64,000 nucleotides of DNA from positions 9,083,501-9,147,500 of the forward strand of contig CM028900.1 of NCBI GenBank assembly GCA_016801885.1, in the 5' to 3' direction. This document shows positions 1 through 12,485 of this stretch, in pieces; the stretch's first letter is position 1, and every line of letters starts with the position of its first letter. Both the position numbers and the translations under genes were made by a program. This DNA is from Toxotes chatareus (lineage: Eukaryota; Chordata; Actinopteri; Toxotidae). The notes below the pieces were generated by a model. It did no database searches, was not told the DNA's origin, and worked only from the letters and a program-made list of their open reading frames with translations.

Positions 1-915
1 AGTGCAGCAGAGCTCACATGGCTCACAGACTCTCATTTTGTTGCTGCGTCACTTGACCCCTGCATAGCCTTTCCTGTCAGACGTCAGACACCTGTCCGTT
101 CTTAGTTTTATGAATAACCGGCCAGCAGGAGGGTCATCAGGGTTCAATGCATCATCACTCTGCATCACAGCATTATCACATGGTGCAAATGCATCATCAG
201 CGCACCTCGTCATCAGTCAGTGGAAAAGCGTAGCATCATAAAATCTTTTGTACTGCATAAAAACTTTCAGTAAGATTGGCTTTTTTTTTTCAGTCAAATA
301 AATATTGGATAAAATAACTATCACTGTGCAACTTAATTAAGCAACTCTCATGATAGATTACACTGCATTTATGATTACATGAAGTCTTTGTTACACAAGA
401 ATAATAATTTATTAGTTGTCCTTATGCTTATCGTCACTGAAGATTAGCAGTTATACTAACAAATAAGGTCATATGCATGCTGCTGACTCCTATTGAATTC
501 ACATTTTTTTAGTACATGGATGATGAGATTCAAACGCTTTATTTCTCACATGCTTATTCAGTATGTGCACTGAAAGGCAGGGTTGCATACCCAAAGGAGT
601 GCTAAAGGACTAGTGTGCAATAAAAAACACATGATTGTAAAATAAAAGTAAAACTAAGAATTAAAAAATAGATATTGCAGACAATGTGCAGAGGTCAGAG
701 TTCACCAACCTGATGGCCTGAAGGAAGAAGCATTTTTCTGAGTCTCTAAGTGTTTAGTTTGAGCACAAAAGCTCCTTTGTTATTAAACTGTAAACATGTA
801 AACAAAGTTGTAAAGGGTGTGAAAAGTTGTAAAGGAGTTGTTAAAGTCAGGCAAAGAAATGTTATCCACAGCTAACATGACAGTAAACACATCTGTCTTG
901 TGATTGAACAAAATT
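1..915. other. Intergenic DNA downstream of sik1, nothing recognised
   Basis: AT-rich sequence with no open frame of note, no splice-bounded exon and no clear repeat. Short CATCA-rich patches occur at 130-240. Confidence 0.5.
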
Positions 916-943
916 CAAACCACAGCCAGTTTAGGAAGTGAAC

Positions 944-949
944 TTTATT
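944..949 (-). promoter_or_regulatory. sik1: Probable sik1 polyadenylation signal
   Basis: This reads AATAAA on the minus strand (tttatt on plus). Cleavage would be expected 10-30 nt further down, near 915-935. Confidence 0.5.
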
Positions 950-3246
950 TAAATAAATAGCCACATAAATAAACAATCTTTCTTGAACTAGCATTCTCTC
1001 TCCCTTCTCTTTCTGTTCCTCCTCTCCATACACTCACACATCCACACAGACACACACAGACATGACAAAGCTCATACAGTAACAAATAAAGGATAACAAT
1101 GAAAAAAAAACATGAAATACTTCTTATTATCCAAAGTTTATCAAAAGGGTCATTTTAGAGATTTGCATCTAGATACTTAGTGTTTCAATAGTTTTGTGAA
1201 TTTTTTTCATCATGAGAAACAAAAAAAAGGTAATAAGAAATATGAATAAAGTGCAACTGTTGCTTCTGTTTACACAGCAAGCACAAAGGTCGAAGAAGCT
1301 ATCAAAAGGGGCTTCGGAGTGAACAACCAATAACAGAGCCACCCATTTTAATTACTTCACTGTAGTGATCAGAGATAGAGACCTCTGACTGCGGGTTTGT
1401 TCAAAGAAAGGCACAAGTGTTTGTAATGAGTGCAATCAACTAAAAATTGTTGGGTAAAAATATCAATACTGCATGTTTCCAATGTATAACCAGGTTTGGA
1501 AAAACACTGCTCCTCTACAAGATGTTTCACAGATATGAGAGAACTAACTAAACCTCCAACATTCACACATCTCTTACAGTTTTCTAATATGTCGTCTGCA
1601 CAAATAAATCAGCTCGTTGCAGGTAATTTCTACCTATTTCTAGCCACTTGATACAACAACTGAAGAAGGTTCAACTTCCAGCACAATATGGTATTGCTAT
1701 GTTCTGATTTTTTTCCTTCTTCTTTTCTAGAAAAGTACAAAAATGAATACCACCATGGTCCTCCTGATAGTAACACCTAGAGATATTAAACGTGTAGCTT
1801 TAAAGTTTGGTGGCAGCGAGAGTTTTTTTTCTCACAGCAAAAGCTAAGGAGTTCATGTGAATATGCTAGCTAGCCACCATGCTACATTTTGAGACAGCAT
1901 TCAAAGTGAAAGGTTTCAGTAGTGTATCTGTGATAGATCACCCATCTCCTGTGCTGTTCACTCTTTGGTAAAACCCAAATTTTTCCTTTCGGTTAAAGAT
2001 CTACAAGAATGCTGTGTGCAGGAACAGCATTTTGAAATGCCTTCAGTCTTTCCACTCAGTTTCTACAGTATCATGTTATTATATTACATAACTAGTACCC
2101 TTACTAGTCAGCTAGCCAGCACAGCAAGGTCAAACAGAAAAGTTAAAAGTAAGAACAAAAAAGCCTCAGGCAAATATGCATGTACAGTTTAACTATCCTA
2201 GCTTGTCTGTCCTTTGTATTTCAATGTGAAATATTGCACTGTTCCCACTTCTTTGTTCTGTCCATACTAAAAGTGTCATTCCTCTAATATTCTTGTTTTT
2301 CTGTTTCCAAATCCTTGCCTAAGGAGGTAGTAAAAGCATCTAACAAGAAGGTGCTTATCAAATGAAGGGAATACAGATTGATGTATCCACACATGTAAGG
2401 TGCTACCGGGCTGACTGATGTACCTGTTGTGCTTTACTCAATCAGCGAGACACTCTCTTCTTTCAGTTTTGGATGATGAGGATGTAGCAGTCTTTTTGCA
2501 GCTTGAGGTAAAAGCAGCATTTGCGTAGCTATAGTAATCTTAAAATAAAAAACAAACAAACAAAAAAAAAAACAGCAGCACAGCACGGGAAAAACAAATC
2601 ACAGTTTCAATACAAACAATAATCGACTTCTTCAGTGGACGTTTGTAAGCTTAGGGCACTATACTGCATGTTTGTTGCACTGCTACAGAGAAATGTCTCT
2701 TTAGAAAGATGAACAAAGTGGGGAAAAAAGGAAAAAAAAAGAGAAAGAAAGAATTTTGGTCTTCTGTTCAGTCAAGTGGAAAACATCAAGAACAGGAAAT
2801 GACACAAAAGGTGACTAAAAAAAAGAATGAGGAAGATGGAGCCTGTCTGTTTTCAGAAAATCAACATGTGAGACGTACTGTATCGGCTAATGTTAGCTCT
2901 CATTTCATTCAAGTGAGTCCATCAGGGAGGTGAATGAGAGTCTTTCAGTCTATTATTGCTTCTCTGTCTGTCTGATAAGGATTTAACACCTCATCCAGAG
3001 TTTGGTTATTGCTTAGTCTTTAGCTTATATAATATCAAACGCATACACACAACATACACACGTGTGTACAACATGTATACCCCATGTTGTTAAATAAAGT
3101 GTAAGTTTGTCGCTTGCATCTGCTTTTTGTTCTTTCTCCTCACTTCTGCTCTCTTTTTTTTTTCTGGGCTCAAAATCAAGTCGTTTTTGCTCCGAGCATT
3201 CTCCACCGAGAGAGAGCAATTGTTGGTCTTGAACAAAGCTGATGTT
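944..3246 (-). other. sik1: sik1 3' UTR
   Basis: The stop codon at 3247-3249 is followed by about 2.3 kb without coding signal. The first AATAAA I noticed on this strand is at 944-949, which would give a 3' UTR of 2.3 kb, similar to long SIK1 3' UTRs in other vertebrates. Short open frames here, on both strands, show no family resemblance. The stretch is AT-rich, with several ATTTA-like motifs that would suit an unstable immediate-early message (inference). Confidence 0.6.
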
Positions 3247-6200
3247 TTACTTCACCATAACACAGCTACTGATCTGCTGCTGCCCAGCCAGACCCAACTC
3301 CTGCATGTCAGGATCTGTGCTGGACGCCGCGCCCAAGCTCCACACTGCTGGTCTGGACAGGATGGGGAAGGTGCCTTGTGTTGCAGACTGGAGCTGGAGA
3401 CCAGTGTGGGGGTGAGGTTGGGGTTGTTGGCTGATGTGCAGATGAGCCTCGAGAAGGTAAGCAGCGGAGGCCACGGGGGACAATGAAGAGGAGTAGCAGG
3501 AGGAGGAGGATGAGGAGCAGCCAGAGGAGGAGGACTCAGGGATTTGTTGCCAGGGACCGTGCTGTAGACCCACAGAAGCTTGCTGAGGAGGCAGGGCGGA
3601 GGGGGTGGGCGTGTCAAACATGGAGGAGGAAGCAAATACGGTAGTGGGTGGAGGAGAGGATGATTGCTGCTGGGTCAGAAAGAGCAAGGGATTCTGGGTA
3701 GGTCCTGTCTGAGATGCCTGGACCTGAGGCTGCAGCTGATGCTGGATCTGCAGCATCCTAGAAAACAGAGACAGAAAGTCAGACTTTGCATCCACATGTG
3801 GATCCCCGGCATCCACCACTGCAGTTAGTTCTTTGCTTCTATGCTAAGTGTGTCTCACCTTTGCTGGTGCAGCACCTCCTCCAGCATGCTGCGGTGCTCA
3901 GACAGGGCTGGACCCAGTGACCCTCGGCTGCCACGGTTACAGGAAGGCGGGGGCACAACCTGCCTCGTCAGACCCTTGATCTTGTTTAATCCCAGAAGCC
4001 CTTTAGTGCGTGTGGTTTTCCTCAACTGCTGGCGGAAAGCTTTGAGGCCTGTAGAAAGGCATAGGGAAGTGTTACACAATAAAAACAAACTTTGATTCTT
4101 TACTGTGACACACTAGACGTGAGAAAAATAAAAAATGATGCTTTATCTCACAATCCTGCTCCTGTACCTTGTGTGAGGGAGGTGTCAGAGGCTCTGCGAC
4201 CCTCTTGGAAGCTTGCAGAGGGCAGGCTTCCCTGGGCCTGGGGAAGGAGGTGAGAAGAGAGGGCCAGAGGAGCTCCAGTAGGCAGCAGAGCTCCACCTTC
4301 AGCCCCAGAGGCCAGAAGCGTTGACATCTCACCCACAGCCTGCAAAGAAGGTGCAGGACTGGAAGAGGACTTCAGACAGCTGTCAGAGGAGGCACCATCA
4401 GAGGGACTGACCACGATACCTACAGAAAAAGAAAAGAGAAGAAATTAGATTCATACAGGCTGAGGATTAGGGAGGATTAATGAGTGCTTTTTACATGTTT
4501 GTTATACTAACATGGAGGGTTGCACTGGTGCAAACGGGCGGACACCTCAGCCAGAGTGTGTCTGCGGGATGTGGTGGTGGGAGGGAGTAGGGGCCCGAGA
4601 GTTTGCGTTGCCTCCTCCTCCTCCAGGTCTCTGGGTCGCACCTCTTCACTGATGCTTGTCTCCAGGAGGCTGTTGGGTGAAATGGAGCGATTCCAGAGCA
4701 ATCTGTTCAGGCTGGCCTCCACTGGAAATACCACACGCTGAAACAGAAGAAGGAAGACTGTTAGCCACTGACTGGCAGGAAATACATGGGATACATGGAT
4801 TTGCATCAGGGTGGAGGGTGAAGTCTCCTAACCTCTGAGCTGCTGAATGCTATCTAATTTTATCAAACATGTTTACCTGGAACAATCCACCTTGATCACA
4901 CTCCATCTCCGGGTACACAGGAGGAGTATTTTTGGCTGGAATTGAAAATGCTGTAGTTCTAAAGCTGTCGGTGGACTCCATAATCACCTAGAAGCAAGCA
5001 GAAAACACACAGATTTTTAGACTTCAGCTAGAGGACGCAGATTGTATCAGGACTAGTTTGAGCTTGATACAGCCAGCTGGAGTGCTCACTTCTGGGCCGG
5101 TGGAGTCGGAGGTGCTCCTGGGTCTCTGGCTCCAGGTTCCACACTGGCGGCTCAGCTGCTGATTGCGATGCTCTCTCACTCTCTCCAGCAGAAGATAGTA
5201 AATAGCAGAGAAGTGATTGTAGCTGCTGCTCTGCAGAGACTGAGGAAAAGGACGGAAGACAGTAGATTAGTGGATTTGCGACCCTCTGTAGCTCTTAATG
5301 CCAGTTTATATCCATCTCTTCTTCTTTTAATAGCTTTCTTCAGCTCTTCAAGTCTATGTTCTTCTTTCAGTGAAAGTCAGGTAGAATCTAAATATAGTCT
5401 CTTTGGTGACAACAGAGCAAGGTAAGGTTTCTGCTTTTGAAAATAGAATGCTAATTCTCCCAACAAACTGAGTGATAAGCTTTGAAGCATGTGGGGATAC
5501 ATGGGGAGTCTGACTGGTATCACAGGGATAGTAAACCTCTTATTGTGATGCCCACCTACTCACCTCAAGATCCAAGTCTCCTAAAACTGTAAACAATGTG
5601 TTTTTACTGTGACTACAACATTTCATAAAATACCAAACTTTGTTTCTGGTTCACTCACCTCAATAGTCCTCTGGCGGTCGATGCCCAGTGTGTTCATGAT
5701 GCCCAGGACAGGTTCACTGTAGTCGCCCAGGTTTGAGTTGTACTCTGTGAGGGAATGGCTGAGGGTTTGGTGGGCGGCTGTTGGATCTGCCAGCATCCAG
5801 CGGTGCTGCTTGATCTGGGCCACGGTAATCCTCTTGGCCGGGTCCACCACCAGCATCTTACGGATCAGGTTTTCACAGTCTGGTAGACGTAAACAACAAA
5901 TTAGTCTTGGTTTGAGATCAATTTGCACTTAAACAGAATTGGTAATTAGCAGTAATTATCATAATTAGATGTCAGGGTAATGGATACCTTGGGACATGAA
6001 GAAAGGGATTCTGAATCGTCCCTCTGTGACTCTCTGTCTGAGAACTGGAAGGCTGGGTCCGTCAAACGGAAGAGAGCCGCAGACGAGAACATAAAGTACC
6101 ACACCGAGGCTCTATGAAGAAAATAGCAAAAAGGAGAATGTTGGCAATGTTTTTCAAATGTTCATGCTTACTCTTTGAATCATGCTGTCTATCTTTTCTT

Positions 6201-9200
6201 TGCACAAGCTTACCCAAATGTCCAGCTGAGGCCCCTCGTACTCCTTCCCTTCAAACACTTCAGGGGCAGCATAAGGTGGGCTGCCACACCATGTAGAGAG
6301 AGGCTCCCCTGCATTGTAGAAGTTGCCAAATCCAAAGTCTACAAGACACAGTCAGAGATACACAACAGTTTTGTTATTTAAACTTGGTTGTTTTTACTAC
6401 ATTCCAGCGTGAGGAGCTCGGGGCACTGGGACGCAGATGTGTTTCCTTCCTTTAACCACGGTGTCTTATGTAATCTGTCATCATGACGTTCACAGACGTT
6501 TAAAGACTAGATCATATTGAGCTAATGTTAACATATCCGCTCTCACACAAAAGACTAGCTGTCTTGCTCTGCCCTGAGAGTTAAGCCATAATATTTCTTT
6601 ACGTAAGAGTGTGTGTTGTGTGCTAAATTAATTTCCTCTGGTTGATATTAGTCTTGGTAAAATGAGTGAATAATTCACTCTTAATTAGCAGAGAGACAGC
6701 ACAACAATAATTTAATTAGAATGATTTAAGAATCCCAAAGCAGCGAATACTATCTTCAGGCAAAAACTGAAAAGAAAACCAAAACAGCAGGGAGGTGCAG
6801 AGAGATGGTGTTAGATTCTCCACATTGATTTCTAATAAAAATTAATTAACACGCCGTCTCACATCGTACAACTCCCTCCTGCCAGCAAACCGGTAACCAT
6901 GGTAACAGTAAATGGGATGTGGCAGACCTACCAGCCAGCTTGATATTCATGTTGGCATCCAGCAACAGGTTCTCGGTTTTTAGGTCACGGTGAACGATGT
7001 GGTGTCGATGACAGTAGTCCACTGCCGTAAGAATCTGCCAGAACTTCTTACGTGCCTCATCTTCGCTCATACGGCCATTTGAGGTCAGGTGGTCTGCAGG
7101 GAAAGAGGATATTTTAGTCTGTGTTTCAGACAGACATGTTGTGGTGTTCTATCTATCAGACTATCGGGATCAAACAGATTGAGCCTAGGGTCATATTCAC
7201 AGCTGAAAAGAAAAGTAAGTTTGAATGCCGAACTCACCAAACATCTCTCCATTCTTTGCATACTCTGTCACAATGTACAGCATGTCTTTGGTCTCCATGA
7301 CCTAAGAGATGGAAGGAGAGAAAAAACCAACTGGGTCATGGGCAGCTTGTGATGATGAAGAAAACATTTTCAATTTAAAATCAGTTCCAAGTCCTTCAGT
7401 GGAGCCCAGTCCAGGCAGTTCTGGGCATGAGATGTTTTCTAACCACAAAAATCCCCATCTCATACTTCTCTGCATACTTGTTCCACTCGCACAAAACACC
7501 AACAGCCTGGTTTTCCATGGTATGTCCTATTGCATAACCCAGCCATCAGTGACTTCCTGCATGCATTTATACCATGTTTGCTAAAACCCCATGCACATAC
7601 TAGTACACACAAATCCAAAAGGGAAGTACATACATAGCATTCACACACACAGACGAACACATATCAGATGGTTAGAAATGTGTTCCTTGAGGCTGATTAG
7701 TTGGCAAATGATACTAGTGTTGAATTTCAAGCTAATCCCCATATTTTTATTTCAGAGAGACAGATTCACACGGGCTGGTCCTGTCTAATGTACCAAAAAC
7801 ACTGTTAGGACAATCGTCCCGGTGCACTATGTGGGCTGGAGGGACTCAATTCCCAATCCTTTCCTGGAGCTCATAGAAAGCTTCCATTTCCCAGGAGAGC
7901 CCTCAGGGACAGAACAGTTGAGCTAAAAGGTTGCACAACAAAGCAATTTTCGTCAGATGACAAAGCCCTGTCTGGGTAATGCTGCTGGCCAACTCTGAAT
8001 TAAATGTCACTAAATTCCACTGAATGGTGGAGCTTAATTCTTTTCAGTCATCGGCCCCTTTAGAAAACCAAGCAAAGAATGATTCAATACACAGATGCCT
8101 CCAAGCGGGGAGTAGTCTTTATCTGTGAGATAGGGCAGCTCTCTGGGGCTCTGTCACCTTGAGGTGTAGCTGACGTCATGGCCCTGAAGAACAAGCACTG
8201 CACGTAAAGAGCCCTCCACACCCCCCACCTCCAGAAGGAAGATTAACCCCTTAACATCCATATTTTGCCCTTTTATTTGACTTAAAGTAGCTTTAAGGTT
8301 ACTGAAGCTGTATGATGCTCACAGAGTGAAATAATCATGTTTTTATGGCTGCACCTTTCGATCTAATGAAAGTATTTTAGATGTTTTACGCATCATTTCA
8401 TACATGTTTTCTCAAATTTCTGCCTGACATTTTTTTATCTTTGGAAATTTTGTGATCTCCACTAGAATTTAAAATAAACTTCTGTGGGTTTGAACAAATT
8501 TAGGCTTCGCGGTAGATCAGCAGAGTTTATGAAAGTGTGGGATTTAAGTGAATGAGAGGGGAGTGTGGCTGATAAAGGTCAAAGAGAGGATGAGAAGAAG
8601 AGAAAGGCAAAGGCTTCAGTGATCCCTGACATTAGGAGAAAGATAGATTTTGTTCTCATGAGACCAAAATGAGAATGGAAACAGCGGCTGAATTATCAGA
8701 CCAGAGGTCTCTGATGGCTCCCCAAAAAACTGTACCAGCACTGAGAGGATGTAAGCCTTAGATTGCAAGACGGTCTTGTGCCACCGTCCTTCCCTTTTTT
8801 TTTTACAGGAAGGAGAGAAACAGGGGCTGCAGTGTGGTGCAAAAGGTTGTTTACTATCACCCAGCACCAAGCATCTGACTAGCATTACCTCAGACAGATG
8901 GTCATCCATGTTTGACTACAAATCTAACAAACACATCTTCTGCTTTACCTTCTCTCTCTGTCATTATATACTGAGATCCATAAATCCTTCATAGTGTTTT
9001 GCCTATTTCATAATCTTCTAATTGAAACAAATAACGATTACTTTCATTATTGCTTGTATATTGCTAAACAGTGAAAAGCATTCATCACAGTGTCCTCAGG
9101 GCCAAGGCGACATCTTTAACTGCTTGTTTTGTCTGACCAGCAAGACTAAACACAAAGATGTTTAGTTTACTACCACAGCAAATTTTCACAACTGAGAAGC

Positions 9201-10769
9201 TGGAAGATGGGAGTGTTTGGCATTTTTACTTGACAGACCCATTAAAACACCACACAATTATAAAAATAGTTGAGGAAAATTTGTTGTTAATTTTTTGGCA
9301 CTAATTGACTAATTGTTTCCACTCTACAATGTTCTGATATTGGATTCTCATCCTTCAGCTCTACTGTGAATGATAGGACACTAATTAAGGAATAATGTCA
9401 TGCTCTTATTTTTGCGGGGCAGACATAATTTTGCAGTAAACACTGCTCAGCTGCTTTAAACCGGACATGAAGTAATCCTTAAAAAGTAACAAAACATTAC
9501 AGAGCTAAACAAAGGGCAGAAAAAGTCCAAAGTAAAGGGGAAAAAAAATGAAAGGGCTTTGCTTGTTTGCGTGAGTGTGCATTTGTGTTTGTTCCCAGAC
9601 GTGTGCCACGACACTCATAAGGCCAGCTGAGAGGAAAGAAGCGGATTCTTTCCACTAAGTCTTCAATTTGATTAGAAGTAAGCAGTAAGCAGTGCTTTGT
9701 GAGTTAGCCTTCACGTGACACGCAGACACATTGCACTTGGCTTTAACAGATGCTAATTGGGCTTAGCGTTCAAATCTTTAACCAGCTCTCTCATGACTGT
9801 TGAGTTTCCCTTATTTCTGCAATCACCTCCAATATTATATAACAGAAAACATCTTAGAAATGCATTGTTCTCAGCACTGACTGGTACCCATGATTATTCT
9901 TGCACTCCACCTGTAACACACACATGCAGACACACAGATACAGACAGAGGTCAAAAGGAATTGCACTAATGCCGTTGTGCTGTGATTATGATTCAATGTG
10001 GTCTGAGAGTCAGCAGCTCAAAACAAGCTGTTACAAACCACCTAGATAACAAATGCCCCCTTATTTTTGCCACACATAATGGCACTGCTGCATACACACA
10101 TCTACAATAATGAGGAACAATAACCTGCAACACAAAACTGTTACTGAGGGAAATAAATTTGTTCCCACTTTGCAAAGCTTCCACGCCATTGCATTTTACT
10201 CCCAGATTCATGCATGCGTTCTGACTGGCTCCCTGCACACACAGCTGTCGCAGACCAGGATGCACAGAGAGCAGAGTTTGGTGACAGTGAGGATGTGATA
10301 CAAGCTGAACGCTCCACACACACAGCATTTTGCACACACACAAACACATGCACGACAAACAACAACACTGCAAGAAGATGAAAGATAATACACACCTGGT
10401 ACAGTTTGATGATATGAGGGTGGTTTAGCAGCTTCATAATCTGCACTTCTCTGTAAATTTTCTCGAGGTTGGAGGGATTCAGCCTGGTCTTATCAATGAT
10501 CTTTATGGCCACCTGAAAAACCACAGAAAAATTGTTGGCTTGTAAATAAAAAGTATTTTCAGATATAGAAGCTTTGCATCCAAAAGATACATACTGTAAA
10601 GAGTGGAGCTGCTGACCTGTGTTTTGGTGACTTTATGTCTGGCCAGTTTCACCACTGCAAAGTTTCCTTTCCCCAAGGTACGGATGATCTCATAGAAGCC
10701 GACCTGCAGTGGCCTTCCCTGGGCAGAACTGGACTGAGCCCCCCGGCTGTTCTCTGACATGATCACCAT
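3247..10769 (-). CDS. sik1: Salt-inducible kinase 1, 13 coding exons
   Basis: An AMPK-family serine/threonine kinase that is activated by LKB1 and phosphorylates CRTC coactivators and class IIa HDACs. Exons in transcription order: 10769-10617, 10512-10396, 7301-7238, 7093-6932, 6338-6214, 6111-5988, 5879-5659, 5239-5090, 4987-4877, 4737-4512, 4419-4168, 4048-3859, 3757-3247. They give 801 residues (human SIK1 about 783). The kinase domain spans about 26-277: GKGNFAVV loop 33-40, VAIK lysine K55, HRD D148, DFG 166-168, activation-loop LSTW with T181 (LKB1 site). A UBA-like segment follows at about 300-345. RRHTLAEV (T470) and RRASDTS (S562) match the PKA/14-3-3 sites, and a basic nuclear-localisation stretch lies near 571-600. 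The last exon is Gln/Ser-rich (707-724). The MVIMSE start and the KAFRQQLRKTTRTKG block point to SIK1 rather than SIK2 or SIK3. A second in-frame ATG lies at codon 4. All catalytic residues are intact. Confidence 0.95.
6893..6906. promoter_or_regulatory. Perfect RFX X-box motif in sik1 intron 4
   Basis: GTAACCATGGTAAC fits GTNRCC-N2-RGYAAC exactly. It sits in the intron 26 bp beyond the exon 4 donor. An intronic RFX site is possible but unproven. Confidence 0.4.
7302..10395 (-). other. sik1: sik1 intron 3 (3.1 kb), no other gene seen
   Basis: The largest sik1 intron, between the exons encoding the hinge and the glycine-loop side of the kinase domain. Open frames inside lack splice context and family similarity. 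I saw no transposon ends and no RNA gene. Confidence 0.6.
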
Positions 10770-11600
10770 TGTGCACCAACAGTCTGCAGTTACAGTGCTG
10801 GGATAAATTAAGGCTAGTACCTGCAGAGGCAAAGGCAGGGTTGCAGACTGCATATTACGTAGATTCTTATTTTAGTGAAAATTCACAGATACAGTGCATA
10901 TTACATTTTTACATTACATTCACCTAGTAGACGCTTTTATTCAGATCAACTGACAATAGGTTTTTACAGTATATGTGGGCCTAAATGCATATACAGTGTA
11001 TGTGGTGCAGCAGTGTGAAAACCCTCTTGTATAACAACTTAGTTCAGCGGGAAGAATACGCCTTAAAAACTAAAACGTTTTCTTAATGTGTTAATTCTAT
11101 TGTCATAATTCAATTACGAAATATAGGTACTTTTTTGACGGTTAAATAGAAACCACTGAATAGAAAGTAAAATTGGTGAGAAATTTTACTGACTAAAACC
11201 GAAGGGTTGCTCTGAGGTGGGTTAGAAAGTAATAAAATTGCCGTAAAGGAGCTATTAACTAGTAAAATGTAAGTAAAAAGTCTAGACTTACCTTAAAAAG
11301 CGGACATAAACCACCTTCTCTCACAGTTCAGACAGCTCTCTGAAGAAACGTAAACCATTCCACAACCGGAGCGACGTAACAACAACACAACAAACAGGAA
11401 AAACTGTAGAAAACACGAGCGGAGCAACTTTTTCCTCCCGTCTTCACTTTTGAGTTTAGACAACAAGTCTTTCGGGCCGGTACTGAGCTGCGGCCGGTGT
11501 GTTCCTGTGCGCTCCGCCGGAATGCACAGCAGAGGGCTTCGGCACTCGCAAGGGGAACTCCTCCTCTCCCCCTCCCCCTCCTCCCTCTGCCACCATAACA
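10617..11600 (-). other. sik1: sik1 5' UTR: non-coding exon 1 and intron 1
   Basis: The coding start at 10769 lies in an exon that begins after a CAG acceptor at 10821-10823, leaving a 51-nt leader (10770-10820). Upstream, AAG|GTAAGT at about 11286-11294 is a near-consensus donor, so a non-coding first exon should end at 11292. Its 5' end cannot be read from sequence; around 11500-11650 is likely because base composition turns GC-rich there. Intron 1 (10821-11291) contains a teleost interspersed-repeat fragment. Human SIK1 likewise has a non-coding first exon. Confidence 0.7.
10895..10965. repeat. Fragment of a common teleost interspersed repeat
   Basis: Contains the core tagtagacgcttttattcag followed by a degenerate CAACTGACAATAGG, resembling the very frequent teleost core built around GCAGACGCTTTTATCC and AAAGCGACTTACA. 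Only about 70 bp are recognisable. Family name not assigned. Confidence 0.55.
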
Positions 11601-11618
11601 AATTGATACCTACCTTAT

Positions 11619-11796
11619 TAACGTCACACCCGCGTCAGAGCTCCGAGCTGGGTGCAAGACAAGGCCGGACCCGAGCGTAAGGCACGGGTTGCCCGGCAAC
11701 CGCGCGGCTCGGGCGCACGGTGACGCGAGTGCTGATGGAGGGGTTGCTTGGAGATGGGGACGGTGACGTCAGTCGTAGAGATGTGTCACCACGTGA
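11619..11796. promoter_or_regulatory. sik1: sik1 promoter region: CRE, X-box and E-box cluster
   Basis: Within 180 bp upstream of the inferred first exon lie TAACGTCA (11619-11626, one-mismatch CRE), GTTGCCCGGCAAC (11688-11700, perfect RFX X-box), TGACGCGA (11721-11728, CRE half-site), TGACGTCA (11764-11771, perfect palindromic CRE) and CACGTG (11790-11795, E-box). SIK1 is an established CREB target in mammals, induced by cAMP, ACTH and activity, so the CREs fit. Function of the individual sites is inferred. Confidence 0.7.
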
Positions 11797-11936
11797 TGTT
11801 TCCCTCTGCCGGGCTGTTGCTCGCGGGCAGCCTCGCTCTTGCTCTGAGACTGAGACTGACAGCGCGCGCGGCTTCAGCGGGAACAGAAACAGAAAGCTTC
11901 TGGTGAACGACAGATTGTTTTTATTGTTTACCGAGC

Positions 11937-12115
11937 AAACCACATTCTGCTCTATTCTATTGTGCTCTGCTCATCACAGTTTCTGTTCTATTATTCTATT
12001 CAGCTCTGTTCTATTTGATTCTGTTCTAGTTTTCTCTGCCCTGCCTTGCCCTATCCTATTCTACTTTGACCTGGTCTGTTCTATTCAATATTGTTCTTTT
12101 ACGTTCTGTGTGCTC
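11937..12115. repeat. Degenerate pyrimidine-rich TCTATTC/TCTGTTC repeat
   Basis: About 180 bp of loosely repeated 5-6 base words such as tctgttctattc and gctctgctc. It looks like a decayed simple repeat. The open frame crossing it is translated low-complexity sequence. Confidence 0.6.
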
Positions 12116-12184
12116 TGCTCTGTTTCTTCCAATGTTACAACCCTGTTGCTTTTTTAAATGAACTTTAAAAAAAATCAAACAATT

Positions 12185-12485
12185 ATTTAATTGCAACATG
12201 TGACTGACTTCAAGAGACATAAGCTGAAGCTTTTGGACAGACTTTCACACACTGACTTGAACATCATTGAAAATCTGTGGGTACATCTTTAAGATGCTGT
12301 GTGCGCAAGACAGAGCTAAAAATACCCCAAAACTTGAAGTGATCTGCAGGGTGAGTGGGTGAAAATTCCTCAATCAAGAATAGAAAGACTCTTAGCTGGA
12401 TACAAAAAGGGTCTGAAGGCTGTGATGTCTGCAAAAGCAGGTGTTATGAAGTACTAGTGCCCAAATTTTTGCACCTGCCACAAGC
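12185..12485 (+). mobile_element. Decayed Tc1/mariner-like transposase 3' remnant
   Basis: Around 12255-12290 the plus strand conceptually reads DLNIIENLWVHL, the familiar C-terminal catalytic-region motif of Tc1/mariner transposases (D of the DD34-36E triad, then N.IEN.W). Further on, LAGYKKGLKAV resembles the family's C-terminal end. Stops and frameshifts break the frame and no terminal inverted repeats were identified, so this is an inactive fossil. The exact family is unknown. Confidence 0.55.

Noticed and set aside
3127..3486. Open frame antisense to the last sik1 exon
   Set aside because: It is a shadow of the Gln/Ser-rich sik1 coding exon and shows no family resemblance.
3252..3635. 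127-codon minus-strand frame inside sik1
   Set aside because: An alternate frame of the same exon; its Pro-rich composition comes from shifted Ser/Gln codons.
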